The notes beneath the pieces are model-generated. The model did no database searches. It had not been told where the DNA came from and saw only the letters and a list, made by a program, of their open reading frames with translations. From positions 124,001 through 188,000 of the forward strand of contig NW_026683360.1 in NCBI RefSeq assembly GCF_030247195.1: DNA of 64,000 nt, written 5' to 3'. Each line of letters opens with the position of its first letter. Within the stretch, counting starts at the first letter, position 1. Positions 1-9,880 of this stretch are shown piece by piece. Source of the stretch: Topomyia yanbarensis (lineage: Eukaryota > Arthropoda > Insecta > Diptera > Culicidae). The translations under genes and the position numbers were made by a program.

Positions 1-2
1 CC

Positions 3-686
3 GTATCTATCCTCAGGTACGGCGGCCCGTCATGGTCAAGAGCACTGAGGGTAACCAGTTACCTACAGAAACTGGAGAGCACCTACCGCGTGATGTGCCT
101 CAGAGTGATATCTGCCTACCGCACGGTATCACACGATGCATCCTGCGTGATAGCGAGCATGATGCCAGTCGGGCTGGTCATTCGGGAAGATGAGGAGTGC
201 TTTGAGCTGCGTGGAAATAGGGGAGCCCGCGAGCGCACCAGGGTGACCTCGGTCGCCAGATGGCAGCGTGAGTGGGACAACTCCTCGAAAGGTAGGTGGA
301 CCCACCGGCTGATACCTAGCATATCGAGCTGGGTGGGAAGACCCCATGGGGAAGTTCACTTCCACCTGACACAATTCCTGTCAGGCCATGGCTGTTTCCG
401 TCAGTACCTCCACAGGTTCGGGCACGCGGAGGTCCCAGTCTGCCCGGACTGCCCAGGTGTAGATGAAACTGCCGAACACATACTGTTCGTATGTCATCGG
501 TTCGACGTCGAAAGAAGAGCAATGCTTGACGTCTGTGGCTGGGACACAACCCCGGATACCCTTATCCAGCGGATGTGTCAAACGGTGGAGAAGTGGAACG
601 CAGTCTCGGCTGCTACCATCCAGATTGCCAGTAGGCTACAGGTAATCTGGCGAACCGAGCAACAGACGGCGGGCACGGCTAACTAG
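3..686 (+). CDS. ORF2 C-terminus of R1-group LINE (partial, cut by window edge)
   Basis: This is the last part of a LINE polyprotein that normally carries endonuclease and reverse transcriptase; only the region after the reverse transcriptase is inside the window. The frame is open from base 3 to the TAG at 684-686 with no stop. It includes the conserved R1-type stretch ALRVTSYLQKLE upstream of the first possible internal start at 90, so that start should not be taken as the protein start. Counting from base 90, residues 90-110 read HFHLTQFLSGHGCFRQYLHRF and residues 118-135 form a C-X2-C-X8-H-X4-C finger (C118, C121, H130, C135). That finger is the usual nucleic-acid-binding tail of R1-like ORF2. 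The absence of frameshifts suggests a young copy. The clade assignment is by eye; LOA-like is the alternative. Confidence 0.85.
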   Translation, partial: VSILRYGGPSWSRALRVTSYLQKLESTYRVMCLRVISAYRTVSHDASCVIASMMPVGLVIREDEECFELRGNRGARERTRVTSVARWQREWDNSSKGRWTHRLIPSISSWVGRPHGEVHFHLTQFLSGHGCFRQYLHRFGHAEVPVCPDCPGVDETAEHILFVCHRFDVERRAMLDVCGWDTTPDTLIQRMCQTVEKWNAVSAATIQIASRLQVIWRTEQQTAGTAN

Positions 687-930
687 TGATTGGTTAGCTG
701 GAGCGAAAAAGGCCAAGCGCAAAATAAGAGAGTGAATGGTCTGTTCATGCCGAGGTAGGTTGGCGCAGCGAATGGCAACCGCGTAAGGGGTAAACCCAGC
801 CACCCCGAAGCAAGACAGAAGAGTGAGTGTATAGGCGTATAAGTGGACTGCCTCATGCCAAGACGGGAGGGTCGTAGCGTAGTATGTTGGAACTAAGCTA
901 TCGATGCCTCATGGCGTGGCAGAGGAGTGA

Positions 931-1350
931 AAGGGTGAGCATCCAAGTCAGTCTCACACTGCATGTTAAGGGTGAGCATAAAAGTCAGCCTCACAGGTTG
1001 GTAGCAAGCAAGGAATGAAAAAGGTGAGCACAAAAGTCAGCCTCGCATGGTATGTCAGAAGTGGGGCCTAAGAAAAATGTCCCACATGGGATGCCAGAGG
1101 GAGTGACAAAGGTACAATAGAGTGGCACGATTGAGAGTGAATCAGGTGATAGGGTGAGCACCCAAGTCAGCCTCACATGTATGGGTAGGGCGAGCACAAA
1201 AGTAAGCCTAGCAAGGAATGAGTAAGGTGAGCACACAAGTCAGCCTCGCATGGAACGTAAAAGGTGAGCACAAAAGTCAGCCTCATGTGGGAGTGTTTGA
1301 GAGTGAATCAAAGTGTGATTGAGAGAGCACCCAAGTAAGCCTCATACAGG
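931..1350 (+). repeat. Direct repeats in the LINE 3' UTR
   Basis: About eight degenerate copies of a roughly 25-base motif beginning GGTGAGCACAAAAGTCAGCC occur near 934, 970, 1023, 1153, 1188, 1227, 1262 and 1326, with irregular spacing. Each ends in CCTCRCA-like sequence. They lie between the ORF2 stop and the poly-A, so they are 3' UTR repeats. Whether they have a role in reverse-transcriptase recognition is unknown. Confidence 0.8.
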
Positions 1351-1609
1351 ATGTATGATCGCGCGAGTGAGAGTGAATGAGTACACTTAGTACAGCCATC
1401 CCCCCCAGAAGTAATACCGAGAGGTAGTTCCTGGGAGGAATGATGGCGGAGCCCAATGGAGTTTAGTCGGTATTAATGGCTGGTCACCATTCGAGTCCGA
1501 CACGCCCCCAGTGCACCCCGTGTGGTAGATTGGACCCTACCGTTAGCACGTGTACTGGGCTAGGACATAAAGGTCTTCTCCATTGTAAAAAAAAAAAAAA
1601 AAAAAAAAA

Positions 1610-2699
1610 GGCTGAGGGATCCTGTTGGCGCAAGAGACACGTAATCATACACACACTGAGGCGAAAAATGTGAAAATCCATAATCATAACGATAATAATG
1701 ATAGCTATATAAGCGATTATTGGTTGGGGACCCTTTGGGGGACCCACTGCTGAGGGGGTTGGGACTTCTTGTTTTCATAAACGACAGCAGCGACCGATAA
1801 AACGGCTGTAACACTTGATGGAATGATGCCGAGCCGTGTTGGAAGAGGATCGCTTGTCGTAATATGTTCACGCCATTTGGTGTGGAATTGCAGCAGCAGC
1901 AGCAGCTAAAGGAAATTTACCAAACGCTGACGGAACCATGTGAGTTTTTCTATGCTTGAAATTAGAGTACGGATCAGGGAAAATGAGTATTTGGTCCAAT
2001 AAAAATGTTTATGTTGATGGGTTTTGTGTTTCTGTTGCTAGGATAGGATTCTGATTGGATTCGTTTCTGGTATTGTTTTGTGCAAACGGGTATGGACGGC
2101 GATTCGCGTGGGAAGGTTTTCGATGGCTATTGCAAGTGGCTACTGTATTGCTGGAGTTAAGCCCTTTTATGAGGCTTCGCACGGATCGTGACGTGGAAGT
2201 TATTTGCAATTGTAAGCTGTAAATATCTACTTTACCATTCGGTGATTTCTGATGGTGCTGCTCAGCTTAGCTTAGGCAGGGTGCTGGTGGCTGTAGTTTT
2301 GGATGACGCGACTTTTTAAAATCATAAAAAACACGAAATTAATTAGTCAATATAAAAACATGTATTGAGTTCTATACACTTTTTTTAAAGTCAGTCCTTC
2401 GGTAACAATTATTTGATCATATTAATTATTATGATTGCATTATTATCTGCAGTGACTTGACATTGTTAGGATAAATTTGGAAAGCATCTAAGAAAATGAG
2501 TAAAGATGCATATTTTCAAAAATAATGGAAAAAAACTAAAGCAAGTTTGGAAACTTAAAGGCTCCTTTTCAAACCTTCTAAACATTCTGAACATTGTTTT
2601 CTTTCAAAACGGTTGATGGTGAGAACATGGCGATGTTCAACTGCAGTCAAATTGAATTGTTGAATTAACCGTTGTGTGTTCAACAAAAAAATCAACTTT
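1610..2699. other. Unassigned DNA between LINE and MITE
   Basis: No coding region or family is recognised here. A short CAG tract (five units) lies at 1891-1905. The rest is AT-rich DNA with only short chance ORFs. Confidence 0.6.
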
Positions 2700-3352
2700 A
2701 ACAGGCCGCCGAGGGAACCCGGCTACCCACAAATTAAATTCTCATAACTATGGCTTTCTATAACCGATTTGGACACTTTTAGATGTTATGGAACTCAGGA
2801 ACTCGTCTGCTTTTCGAATCTGTATAATTGAACCGGATGAATGGATCTGGTTATTGATAATCTGGGGCAATATTCCAGTACTAGGTTATGATTTGTAAAT
2901 TTTAATAATGCCATAGCAATATGCGTATCAAAACTCTTCAAATTGTCACGGAAGTCTGTCATTTATTGTTTCGGTACCATGTGGCAATTTGACCTCGGAA
3001 TGGCCACTCACGGCCCCACTGGAACCTGCTCCGGAATGTCCGTTCCGGGGTCAAATAACCAAATGGTTCCAAAACTACGAAATACAGCCTACTGAAGCGA
3101 TTCCAATATTTTTGCTACCCATATTGCCAGCATTCCATTGAAATTCACAAATAGTATCCCAGCACTGAAACATGCTTCCGGAAATCCAGATTCCCGGGAA
3201 CCGGATGAAGTGACCCAATTCATTTTTACCAAGTCTATAAGTGGATGAGTTCCTGAATCCAAACTCCCTAAAAGTATCGAAATCGGTTGGAAATTGCCTC
3301 AGTTATTGGCATTTCAGTTTAGTGGGTGTCCGGGTACCCTCGTTGGCCTGTT
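2700..3352. mobile_element. Non-autonomous DNA element, about 650 bp, terminal inverted repeats
   Basis: The left end reads AACAGGCC then CGAGGG and ACCCGG (2700-2728). The right end at 3324-3352 is its reverse complement with about four mismatches over 29 bases. Both ends sit in a TAACAGG / CCTGTTA context, so a TA target is possible. Inside there are short GC-rich pieces such as TCCGGAATGTCCG near 3030 but no transposase ORF. Superfamily not determined. Confidence 0.75.
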
Positions 3353-3879
3353 ACGTAGTAAAAAAAATCAGGAGCCTCTCCTACCGAATGCGTTTCGAGG
3401 GCGTCATCCAAACCCTTGACCAGGTAGTCGAGCCACAGAAGACTACAAAGTCCTTTTGCTGGTAAACATTCTTACAGCACGTCTCGACCCGGGAACTGGA
3501 AGGAGATGGGAGGAGTATATTTTGGCATAACTTATGAACTTTTTTCAACGACCTCCAATACCAAGCTCACACATCTGGGTAGCCTGCTAATACAATCATA
3601 CGCACCTCCAGTGCACGTTCCAACGATTCTGAAGACTCACTTTCTTTGTCGGAACTGATTCTGGAGAGGCCATCAAGCCAAGGTTTGCCGATCGAAGTAC
3701 CCATGCCGGAACTGAAAAGAACGCCATCAAACATCGCTTCAAATTAGGTATAGAAAAGGATGCGAATGGGCCAACGAACAATTCATCTTCCAGTAGGAAA
3801 CGTTCCACTTCAACTTTATCCCAAGTGGCTAACATGGCAGCCATCAACATTACAACATTCAATGCTGCGCAAAAGTATT

Positions 3880-3995
3880 CCTCTTAGGTTCTACTGGCTA
3901 CTGCGGTCGTCATTGCGGAATCCAGCACGTGCTCTTAGAGGTTCAGGATCTGAGAACCATTTTATCACGGAACGATTGTGTCAGAGCTTAAAGGT
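3880..3995 (+). pseudogene. BEL/Pao protease remnant
   Basis: The peptide LLATAVVIAESS followed after a break by GSENHFITERLCQSL resembles the aspartic protease region of BEL/Pao pol, where the family normally shows LLDSGSQ-NFIT. The catalytic Asp is no longer readable. The remnant precedes the reverse transcriptase pieces in the expected order. Confidence 0.55.
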
Positions 3996-4219
3996 AATTC
4001 GAGATAAGGTGGACATCACAGATCTCGGTATTGATCAAACGGCAACAAGGATCAAGCAGTACCAAAGGTCAAGCACAGGAGTCGAACTATGGTGCGCTTG
4101 CGGATTACCAAGTTCTCGCGAGATTTCAGTATTTTTGGTACTCTGAAAGGTTACGGTTAACCTTCCCACAACAACAATCAAAATTTATGCATGTTCAAAT
4201 CCAAATGGGATTGGACTGA

Positions 4220-4800
4220 TCGATCGCGCATTTTTAGAATCCAAAGGGGTGGATATGCTGCACAGAATAGAGTACTTCTTCGATTTATTCGAGACTGAAA
4301 AACGGATATCGCTGGGAGAGCAACAACTCATATTTAATCCCTGAGTCATCGGTTGTATTGTTTGCGGTGGTGTATGTAACTGGTGATCAAAGAAACAAGA
4401 ATTACCAACAATGTGCGAGTAGTCTTTGATGCCTCCTATAAAACTTTTTCAAGGGTGTCATTGAATGATGTGCTGCTTGTGACGACTTACGATCCATAGT
4501 CTTGTGGTATCTACATCGACAAATAATGTTGGATTCCGATGTTGAGAAAATGTTCTGCCAGATTAATGTCAGTACGGAAGATTGACCACTGCAGTGCATT
4601 GTATGGCATGCTGCTCCAAGAAAGGAGGTTGAGGGTTACGAATTACCGTTACGTACAGCTTCAAGCCAGCATCTTTTCTAGCCAACAGAACGCTGAAACA
4701 GTTGGCAATGGAGGTGAAGAAAGATTTCCACTTGCAGCATGTATCGTACAAGCTGCATGGACATGGACACGGGATCAGACGATGATAAAACGGCACTTGA
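4220..4800 (+). pseudogene. BEL/Pao reverse transcriptase remnant
   Basis: The peptide RVVFDASYKTFSRVSLNDVLL (4409-4471) matches the BEL/Pao signature RVVFDAS-SLND-LL, where the Asp contributes to the catalytic site. It is followed in another frame by DVEKMFCQINV and then LQCIVWHAAP, and by FLANRTLKQLA near 4676. These lie in the family order but are separated by stops and frameshifts, so the enzyme cannot be made. The second catalytic block (YVDD-like) is not seen, probably lost. Confidence 0.72.
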
Positions 4801-5049
4801 TCTGCGATTTCAACTGGACGTGATTTAGACTCAGAAAATTAACTTCAACCTGTTCCTGTCGTTAGCAGAAGATTTGGCAATTCGAGCCAATTTTAGCCCT
4901 AACATGCTTGTCAAAACCCGATGTACTAAGGCTTCATTTAAACATTACCGAGTTAGAAAAGGATACCGAGCATTCGTAACATCAGATTCTGTCAGTTATT
5001 ACTACATGATTTGACTCGTTGTGATTGCTAGGAGCAGCTATCACTACAG

Positions 5050-5520
5050 CAAAAAACATTTTTACAGCATCTGTGGACCGTTCAAGATAAAAATGGCGTT
5101 GAATTAGAATGGGACCAGCCACTATCATCCACGGTCGGTGAAATTTGGAGGAAATGCCAAACTATTCCATGGTTAGAGCAATGCGGTAAACTCTCAGTAG
5201 CTCAGCTCCACGAGAAGGTCCAAGCTTCTACCGAAATGAAGCTGAAAGCCAACTTTTGGATGGATTCCACATGCGTACTACGTTGGATTCGAGCCACACC
5301 AACAACATGGGTCTCATACGTTACCAATCGTGTGGCAAAAATACAAACCATAACCGAAGGATGCTCCTGGGGACACGTGTCTGGAGTCGAGAAGCAAACT
5401 TGATGTCCAGGAGAATATCGCTAGAAGACATTGAAGAATATCTTCTGGTGGAATGAATTGGTTGGCAGAGGATCCGTGTGATATCCAAAATATCCGGAGA
5501 ACTCAATTTCTTAGGTCACA
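5050..5520 (+). pseudogene. BEL/Pao RNase H-region remnant
   Basis: A nearly continuous frame gives LQHLWTVQDKNGVELEWDQPL, FWMDSTCVLRWIRATPTTWVSYV and NRVAKIQTITEGCSWGHVSG, the typical pol stretch in and after the RNase H domain of BEL/Pao elements (usually FW-DS-VL-WI, then NRV-IQ). The stretch is long enough to make the family call firm. It ends near DVQENIARRH with a frameshift where the family has the NPADLASRG motif. Confidence 0.75.
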
Positions 5521-5746
5521 ATATCGTCGCTTTGGTCACTGAGCCCAGCTTGTAAATATTTTTAAATATTGTTATTTTGTTTTTGTCATATAAATAAATA
5601 ACAGTGTACGGTCTATCTCGCGTATTTGACGACGCCTATTCTTTATTTATACTTTGAAATTATTGTTCGTATATGTCTAAGTAGAATTTAAACGTCAAAC
5701 CATTAGTGCTCCGTGCTTGCATGAATGAGTCGTGTTTAAGTTCTGC

Positions 5747-6220
5747 TTAACCCATTCATGCCCATGTTGTTTGTGGACAACAACGTTTTTAAACAGCGAT
5801 AACTTTTGATTGAGGCAAGATTTGCTTACAAAAACAAGTAAGGCTAATAAATGTGACTATTCCCTTTCATTTGAGTTTTAACAGTTACCATGATCAGCTC
5901 TAGAACTGAAGTTATAGCAATTAGTTTGATTGGATTCCGATAGAACAGTGCTGCCAGGAACAGTTTACATTGACAACGGAAAATGATTTTTTCATACATC
6001 TTCGTTATGTTGCAATATTTTTGAAAACTGATAAAACTAGTCAATTTAGACTGTCTTTGGCTACATTTTCCACACGATTGGACTATTGTAAATATTCTAG
6101 GAGAATTGTATTGAGCATTGAAAGGACAAAATTGAGCAGCTTCTAGCACTGCGAGGGAAGCACCTATCTTCATGAAAAAGGCTTTTCGTGTTTCTTGACC
6201 CCACCGTTTTCAAATGTAGG
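5747..6220 (+). mobile_element. piggyBac-like MITE, copy A (truncated)
   Basis: It begins TTAACCCATTCATGCCCA and is about 85-90 percent similar by eye, in reverse orientation, to the complete copy at 18359-18885. The far end is missing: similarity stops near 6220, where a TTTA-rich tract begins. The TTAA target and the CCC start of the terminal repeat suggest the piggyBac group. No coding sequence. Short open frames inside are chance. Confidence 0.8.
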
Positions 6221-6221
6221 T

Positions 6222-6350
6222 TTTGTTATTTATTTGTTCAGAGATTTATTTATTTATTTATCTATTTATTTATTTATTTGTATTTGTTATTTATTTATTT
6301 ATTTTTCTTGTTTATTCATTATTCATTTTGTTATTATATTTGTTATATTT
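6222..6350. repeat. TTTA-rich low-complexity tract
   Basis: Mostly repeated TTTA and TTTG units. Such tracts often derive from LINE 3' tails on the opposite strand, but no adjacent LINE coding sequence is seen. Confidence 0.8.
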
Positions 6351-6593
6351 GTTCATTATAAAAAAAAGTCAAGGAAACAAGTACCGCACGTTTAGCATGT
6401 CAATAGGGTAAAGTGGGGCAAATCCGACCGTTGGGTAAACCCGACCCCCTCTGTTATCGTAATGAAAAATGACGCGGTGGGGCATATCCGACCTCTAAAT
6501 AGTGGGGTAAATCCGATCGCTTTTTTGCCAAGAAAATGTTATTTATAAAATTGAAATAAATTTTTATTGTTATTATTTATTATTTTTTGCACA

Positions 6594-6732
6594 ATGGTTC
6601 ATAATTACAAACGAAAGACACAAAAACGTGATGAATATAGTATTCTTCGAGCGATTGCTCTGATGCAAGTGGGAATATCTACGTGCTACTGCTCATGATC
6701 TTGACATTCCAAGATTGGCATTGAAATTTGGG
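6594..6732 (+). pseudogene. pogo/Tigger-like transposase N-terminal fragment
   Basis: The ATG at 6594 starts the peptide NYKRKTQKRDEYSILRAIA. After a one-base shift near 6668 it continues ATAHDLDIPRLALKFG. This resembles the psq-type helix-turn-helix at the start of pogo/Tigger transposases (basic YKRKT followed by IPR-TL). Only the DNA-binding end remains; no catalytic region is visible. The TA target and position inside a TIR element agree with this. Short match, so moderate confidence. Confidence 0.55.
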
Positions 6733-6744
6733 TAATATCTGTAC

Positions 6745-7018
6745 CACAGATAACAGACGTTTAGGCTAGAACAAAATTTCTTCAAAAACCTGTGTAAACT
6801 TTCAAATTGATAAACGTTGGAAATCCGTGTTTCACTATTGCCAGCTGCGCAACTGTTTGCTACACGTGTTTGACAGCTGCACTCTAACTGCATTGTATCG
6901 ATCACTGCGACATCTACAAACGTTTGCCAAACGTGTTTCAGACACCTGATTTATTCGAAATTTCAGTAGCGGGTATTTACACACGATTCAAATCGACCCT
7001 AAACGTCTGTTATCTGTG
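6745..7018. mobile_element. 274-bp MITE nested in the pogo-like element
   Basis: Terminal repeats CACAGATAACAGACGTTTAG and its reverse complement bound the insert. The flanks carry a 7-base duplication TCTGTAC at 6738-6744 and 7019-7025. The superfamily is unclear; seven bases is unusual and might be an eroded 8-base duplication. Non-coding. Confidence 0.82.
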
Positions 7019-7251
7019 TCTGTACTAAATCAACCAAAAACATAGGTTTACCCCACCATTTTTGGAAATAGCGAAAATGAACGTTTTCGTAAAACGCTTG
7101 TATCACAAAATTTTCCCAATATGCGAATAAAAAGCTATATATAGAAAGTTGCCCAGAAGTCTATCCTTTAATTTGATATATGAAAAGACTTGATCCGATG
7201 TAAAATGAGCATATTACAGCCAAAACCATTTACTAGGTCGGATTTACCCTA

Positions 7252-8289
7252 TATTGTACTAAAAATTGAGCATATTTTGTGACACCAACCAAAACGATAA
7301 AATTTTTGTAAATACTAATCGTAATCGTTTTGTCATCGCATCATCACCGTCGTCAAATGCGGGGTGGGATGCGAGCAGGCGCGGTGGGTATATTTTGGAA
7401 AACGGACAGGGCAATGATAAAATCTACCGCGAAATGGTAATGCGGTCTCTAATAATTACCCGGCCCGGAGAAGTGAAGACTAGCAGCAGCGAGTCACTAG
7501 ATACTTGACCACGCGTTTCCAACATAAGAAAAGTTTTGTGCTATAAACTGATCCGTAGGATCTTGTTTTCGCCGTTCAGAACCACCACACGAACGTTAAG
7601 GTTCTGTCCGGTCAGTCGAGTGGGATCAGTGTGGTTACCGGTTTTTTTTTCTATATTGGCAAGTCAAAAAAACGCCATTGTGGACGCCTTTAACCAAGAA
7701 CCGGTAGGGCAGGGTCCACTCGACCGAAAACGTTAAAAATCCCGCTCGATCGATAGTGAGACACTCGTGTGTGAAAAGTGCGCGCAGTACCACTCCCCGG
7801 GTCCCAAAGTGAAACGCAGACCTCCGCTACCAATAGGCCGAGTTGCTGCTTCATCTGGAGTCCCCCGTAGCCATCGTCCGACGCATTTTACATCCGTCCC
7901 TGCACCATCATCAGAGTCCGACCCGCATCCAGCTGCAAGTCGACCAACGTCATCACGGCCGCAACGGTATCGACAGAAGAAGGTTTTTTGATGAATAAAA
8001 GTGCAAGTAAAATTATTTTGTGTATTTTTTGTAGCCGTTCTGGCTTTTACTTGAAATTTAAAAAATAATGAAATGGTGTATGGTGTGTATATTCAAGCTG
8101 TGTCGTCCATTTTGTTCATTGTATATTCCTTTTTTGGTAGTTGTTTCCGCCGAAGATTAATTACGATTCGATCATAGTGTGGGAAGAAAAGTCCGCCCAG
8201 TGTGAAGAGGAGACAACCGTGAAACGACCCTAATAGCTGGTGAGTACAGTGTGGCCCCACCATCACAAGTAGAACATTACAAAACAATA
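7252..8289. other. Unassigned GC-richer stretch
   Basis: No family recognised. 7360-7990 is less AT-rich than its surroundings and has several open frames of 60-80 codons rich in Ser, Pro and Arg, none matching a domain I know. It lies just before a BEL/Pao pol fragment and might be a decayed LTR or leader of such an element, but nothing proves it. Confidence 0.4.
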
Positions 8290-8880
8290 CGTAATACACT
8301 CGCAGTCGGAGATGAAGAAAGACTACACATTGTGACGAATTCTGCTTCATCACTGACCGAGTTCAAGGAGGACTACTTCAAAAGGTTTGCATTACCCCGA
8401 TGTGTTTCGCTGGATTGCGTACTGGTTGCGGTTGATGAAGCTTCTTCGTAAATCAAGGCACGACTGAAAGGATGGTTCTTTCCTATTCACTGTGAACTTC
8501 GAGAAACAAAGTACACGCTAATCAGACGAGTACAAAGGGAAATGTATGCCGAAGAGTGGAAGGCGTTGCTGAAAGAGCAGCATACCCGAGCAAATTCTCA
8601 TGGGTTCAAACACCATACAACCTCATAAACATACCATGACCATGGTCCGCATCAAATTTTACAAACATTAAAACACCATGAAATAGTCCCAAAAACCCAT
8701 AAATACATCAGAATATGAATTTTAAATGGGATCTTTCGGACCATGGTGATGTTGTTTTCATAAGTTGAACCCATTCCAAACACTATCAAAACACCAGTAC
8801 AGTGGGAGTGAATTTGGACCAAGATCATGGGTGCATTATGGACTTCGTTTGCTCGGGTATGCCAATGAGATCTATACCCA
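8290..8880 (+). pseudogene. BEL/Pao pol fragment 2 (between RNase H and integrase)
   Basis: Pieces AYWLRLMKLLRKSRH and LRETKYTLIRRVQREMYAE with EEWKALLKEQ, in two frames, match the linker of BEL/Pao pol just before the integrase (family pattern: VAYWLR-LKLLR, then LIRRVQRE-FAEE). The fragment is cut at 8584 by a 273-bp MITE and is unreadable after 8880. It may be the downstream continuation of the element at 3600-5545. Confidence 0.6.
8585..8857. mobile_element. TA-flanked MITE, 273 bp
   Basis: The ends are CCCGAGCAAA and TTTGCTCGGG in exact inverted orientation, with TA immediately outside on each side (8583-8584, 8858-8859). It interrupts BEL/Pao pol-like sequence. AT-rich, non-coding. Confidence 0.85.
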
Positions 8881-9355
8881 AGGAATAACTTAAACTGCTC
8901 ATAACTTCGGTTCTAAAAGCGATATTTGAACACTTCTATTATGAAAAAAAATGTTTTGATGAGATTTAAGAGAGTTGTCTGAAGGCACCATTTACGAGAA
9001 ATAAAAAATCAAAAAGTTAGAGCAAAAAACTGGAGTACAACCCTAAGTTGCTCAATTAAAATAGCTATAAAATAAAAACCTTTGGAGACAAAAATATGAC
9101 GTCTTCGGCAAAGTTACTTGGTACAAGTTCCTCTACAATGTTGCTGAAGACTGCATTATTCTATCTCCTCACATTCAGAAAATAATTTTTGAAGCACCCC
9201 AACAAAAAGCGCCACCCTAATACCATCTATATCTGGATATGACCTATTAGATACTGATTATTTGCCCTGAAGATATCATAGCTCTAAAACTTAAGGTTAA
9301 GCTACAAACATTTTTGTTTTTCTAAATTGTGAATTCGGACCTCTGTGCAATGTTC
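8880..9355. other. Unassigned, dispersed-repeat-like DNA
   Basis: AT-rich sequence containing GTCTTCGGCAAAGTTA near 9107. A similar phrase, GTCTTCAGCAAAGTTG, occurs near 21579. This suggests a dispersed repeat, but ends could not be defined. Confidence 0.4.
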
Positions 9356-9359
9356 TTGC

Positions 9360-9880
9360 CCCCAACATAAGCATTAAGAGCGGCACTCCCGGATATGTTC
9401 AGAAAAGTGCTTTAAAAATTCTAGATAAGGGCCATTTTCCTGGCAAATGGAAGTACAGAAGTTGGTGCTATTACCTAAAGCTGCAATAACGGGTTGTCGA
9501 AAAACCGGAAGGGCAAGTCTACGGTAGACGCCATTCGGACAGTGATCGAGAGTCGATATGGCGCGCAAACGTAAAAGAAGACTAAATCGATACTGTGCCG
9601 TGGTAACGATAGACGTAAGCTATGCATTCAATAGCGCAAGTTGGGAAGCCACTGCGGAATCATTGAACAAAATGAGGGTTCTGACCTATGAGACAAACAG
9701 GAGACAAAAATCGATTAGTTTTACGGCAGGAGTCTCGCAAGGCTCTATCTTGGGTCCAACGCTTTGTATGATGACGTGCTGACGCTTAAACTACCCGGGG
9801 ACGTAGAGTTTGTTGGGTTTGCGGACGACATCGTTCTAACGATACTGGGAGAGACGACGGAAGGGGTATAAATGTTGGCG
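9360..9880 (+). pseudogene. R1-group LINE reverse transcriptase fragment
   Basis: Frames join to give DMFRKVL-type sequence before the RT core, STVDAIRTVIES-like sequence, then RYCAVVTIDVSYAFNSASWEA, TAGVSQGSILGPTLC and, after a shift, VGFADDIVLT near 9820. These are the palm motifs of an R1-group reverse transcriptase including the FADD catalytic pair. Several frameshifts and a deletion between fingers and palm make it dead. Both ends are truncated; the flanks are unassigned. Confidence 0.8.

Larger units (their letters stand above)
1..1609 (+). mobile_element. 3' part of an R1-group non-LTR retrotransposon
   Basis: The window opens inside the second ORF of a LINE. The order is ORF2 C-terminus (to 686), a long 3' UTR containing direct repeats (931-1350), a final non-repetitive stretch and a 23-base poly-A run at 1587-1609. 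The coding end has the C-terminal cysteine-histidine finger typical of R1/LOA-group ORF2. The 5' part lies outside the window, so the target duplication cannot be read. Two further plus-strand remnants (9360-9880, 14080-16980) belong to the same broad group. Confidence 0.88.
3600..5545 (+). mobile_element. Degraded BEL/Pao LTR retrotransposon (internal region)
   Basis: Translated pieces in shifting frames follow the order protease (near 3880-3990), reverse transcriptase (near 4220-4800) and RNase H (near 5050-5520), which is the BEL/Pao pol order. Many stops and frameshifts make it inactive. No pair of LTRs could be delimited. An AATAAATAA motif near 5591 might lie in a decayed 3' region. A separate BEL-like pol piece at 8290-8880 could be the continuation of this copy after later insertions. 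Confidence 0.75.
6406..7249 (+). mobile_element. pogo-like (Tc1/mariner) element, decayed
   Basis: The ends read TA-GGGTAAAGTGGGGC on the left and GGATTTACCC-TA on the right, so a TA target is present on both sides (6404-6405, 7250-7251). A module GTGGGGCAAATCCGACC is repeated with variation near 6413, 6434, 6478 and 6503 and once reversed near 7235, suggesting subterminal protein-binding sites. Inside is a fragment resembling a pogo-type transposase start (6594-6732), then a nested 274-bp MITE. A deletion derivative lies in reverse at 56985-57640. Confidence 0.75.

Noticed and set aside
1484..1871. Minus-strand open frames with a long Phe run near 1590
   Set aside because: The Phe run is the complement of the LINE poly-A tail; no conserved domain.
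6195..6411. Two open frames rich in Tyr, Phe and Leu that look like membrane proteins
   Set aside because: They are translations of the TTTA tract.
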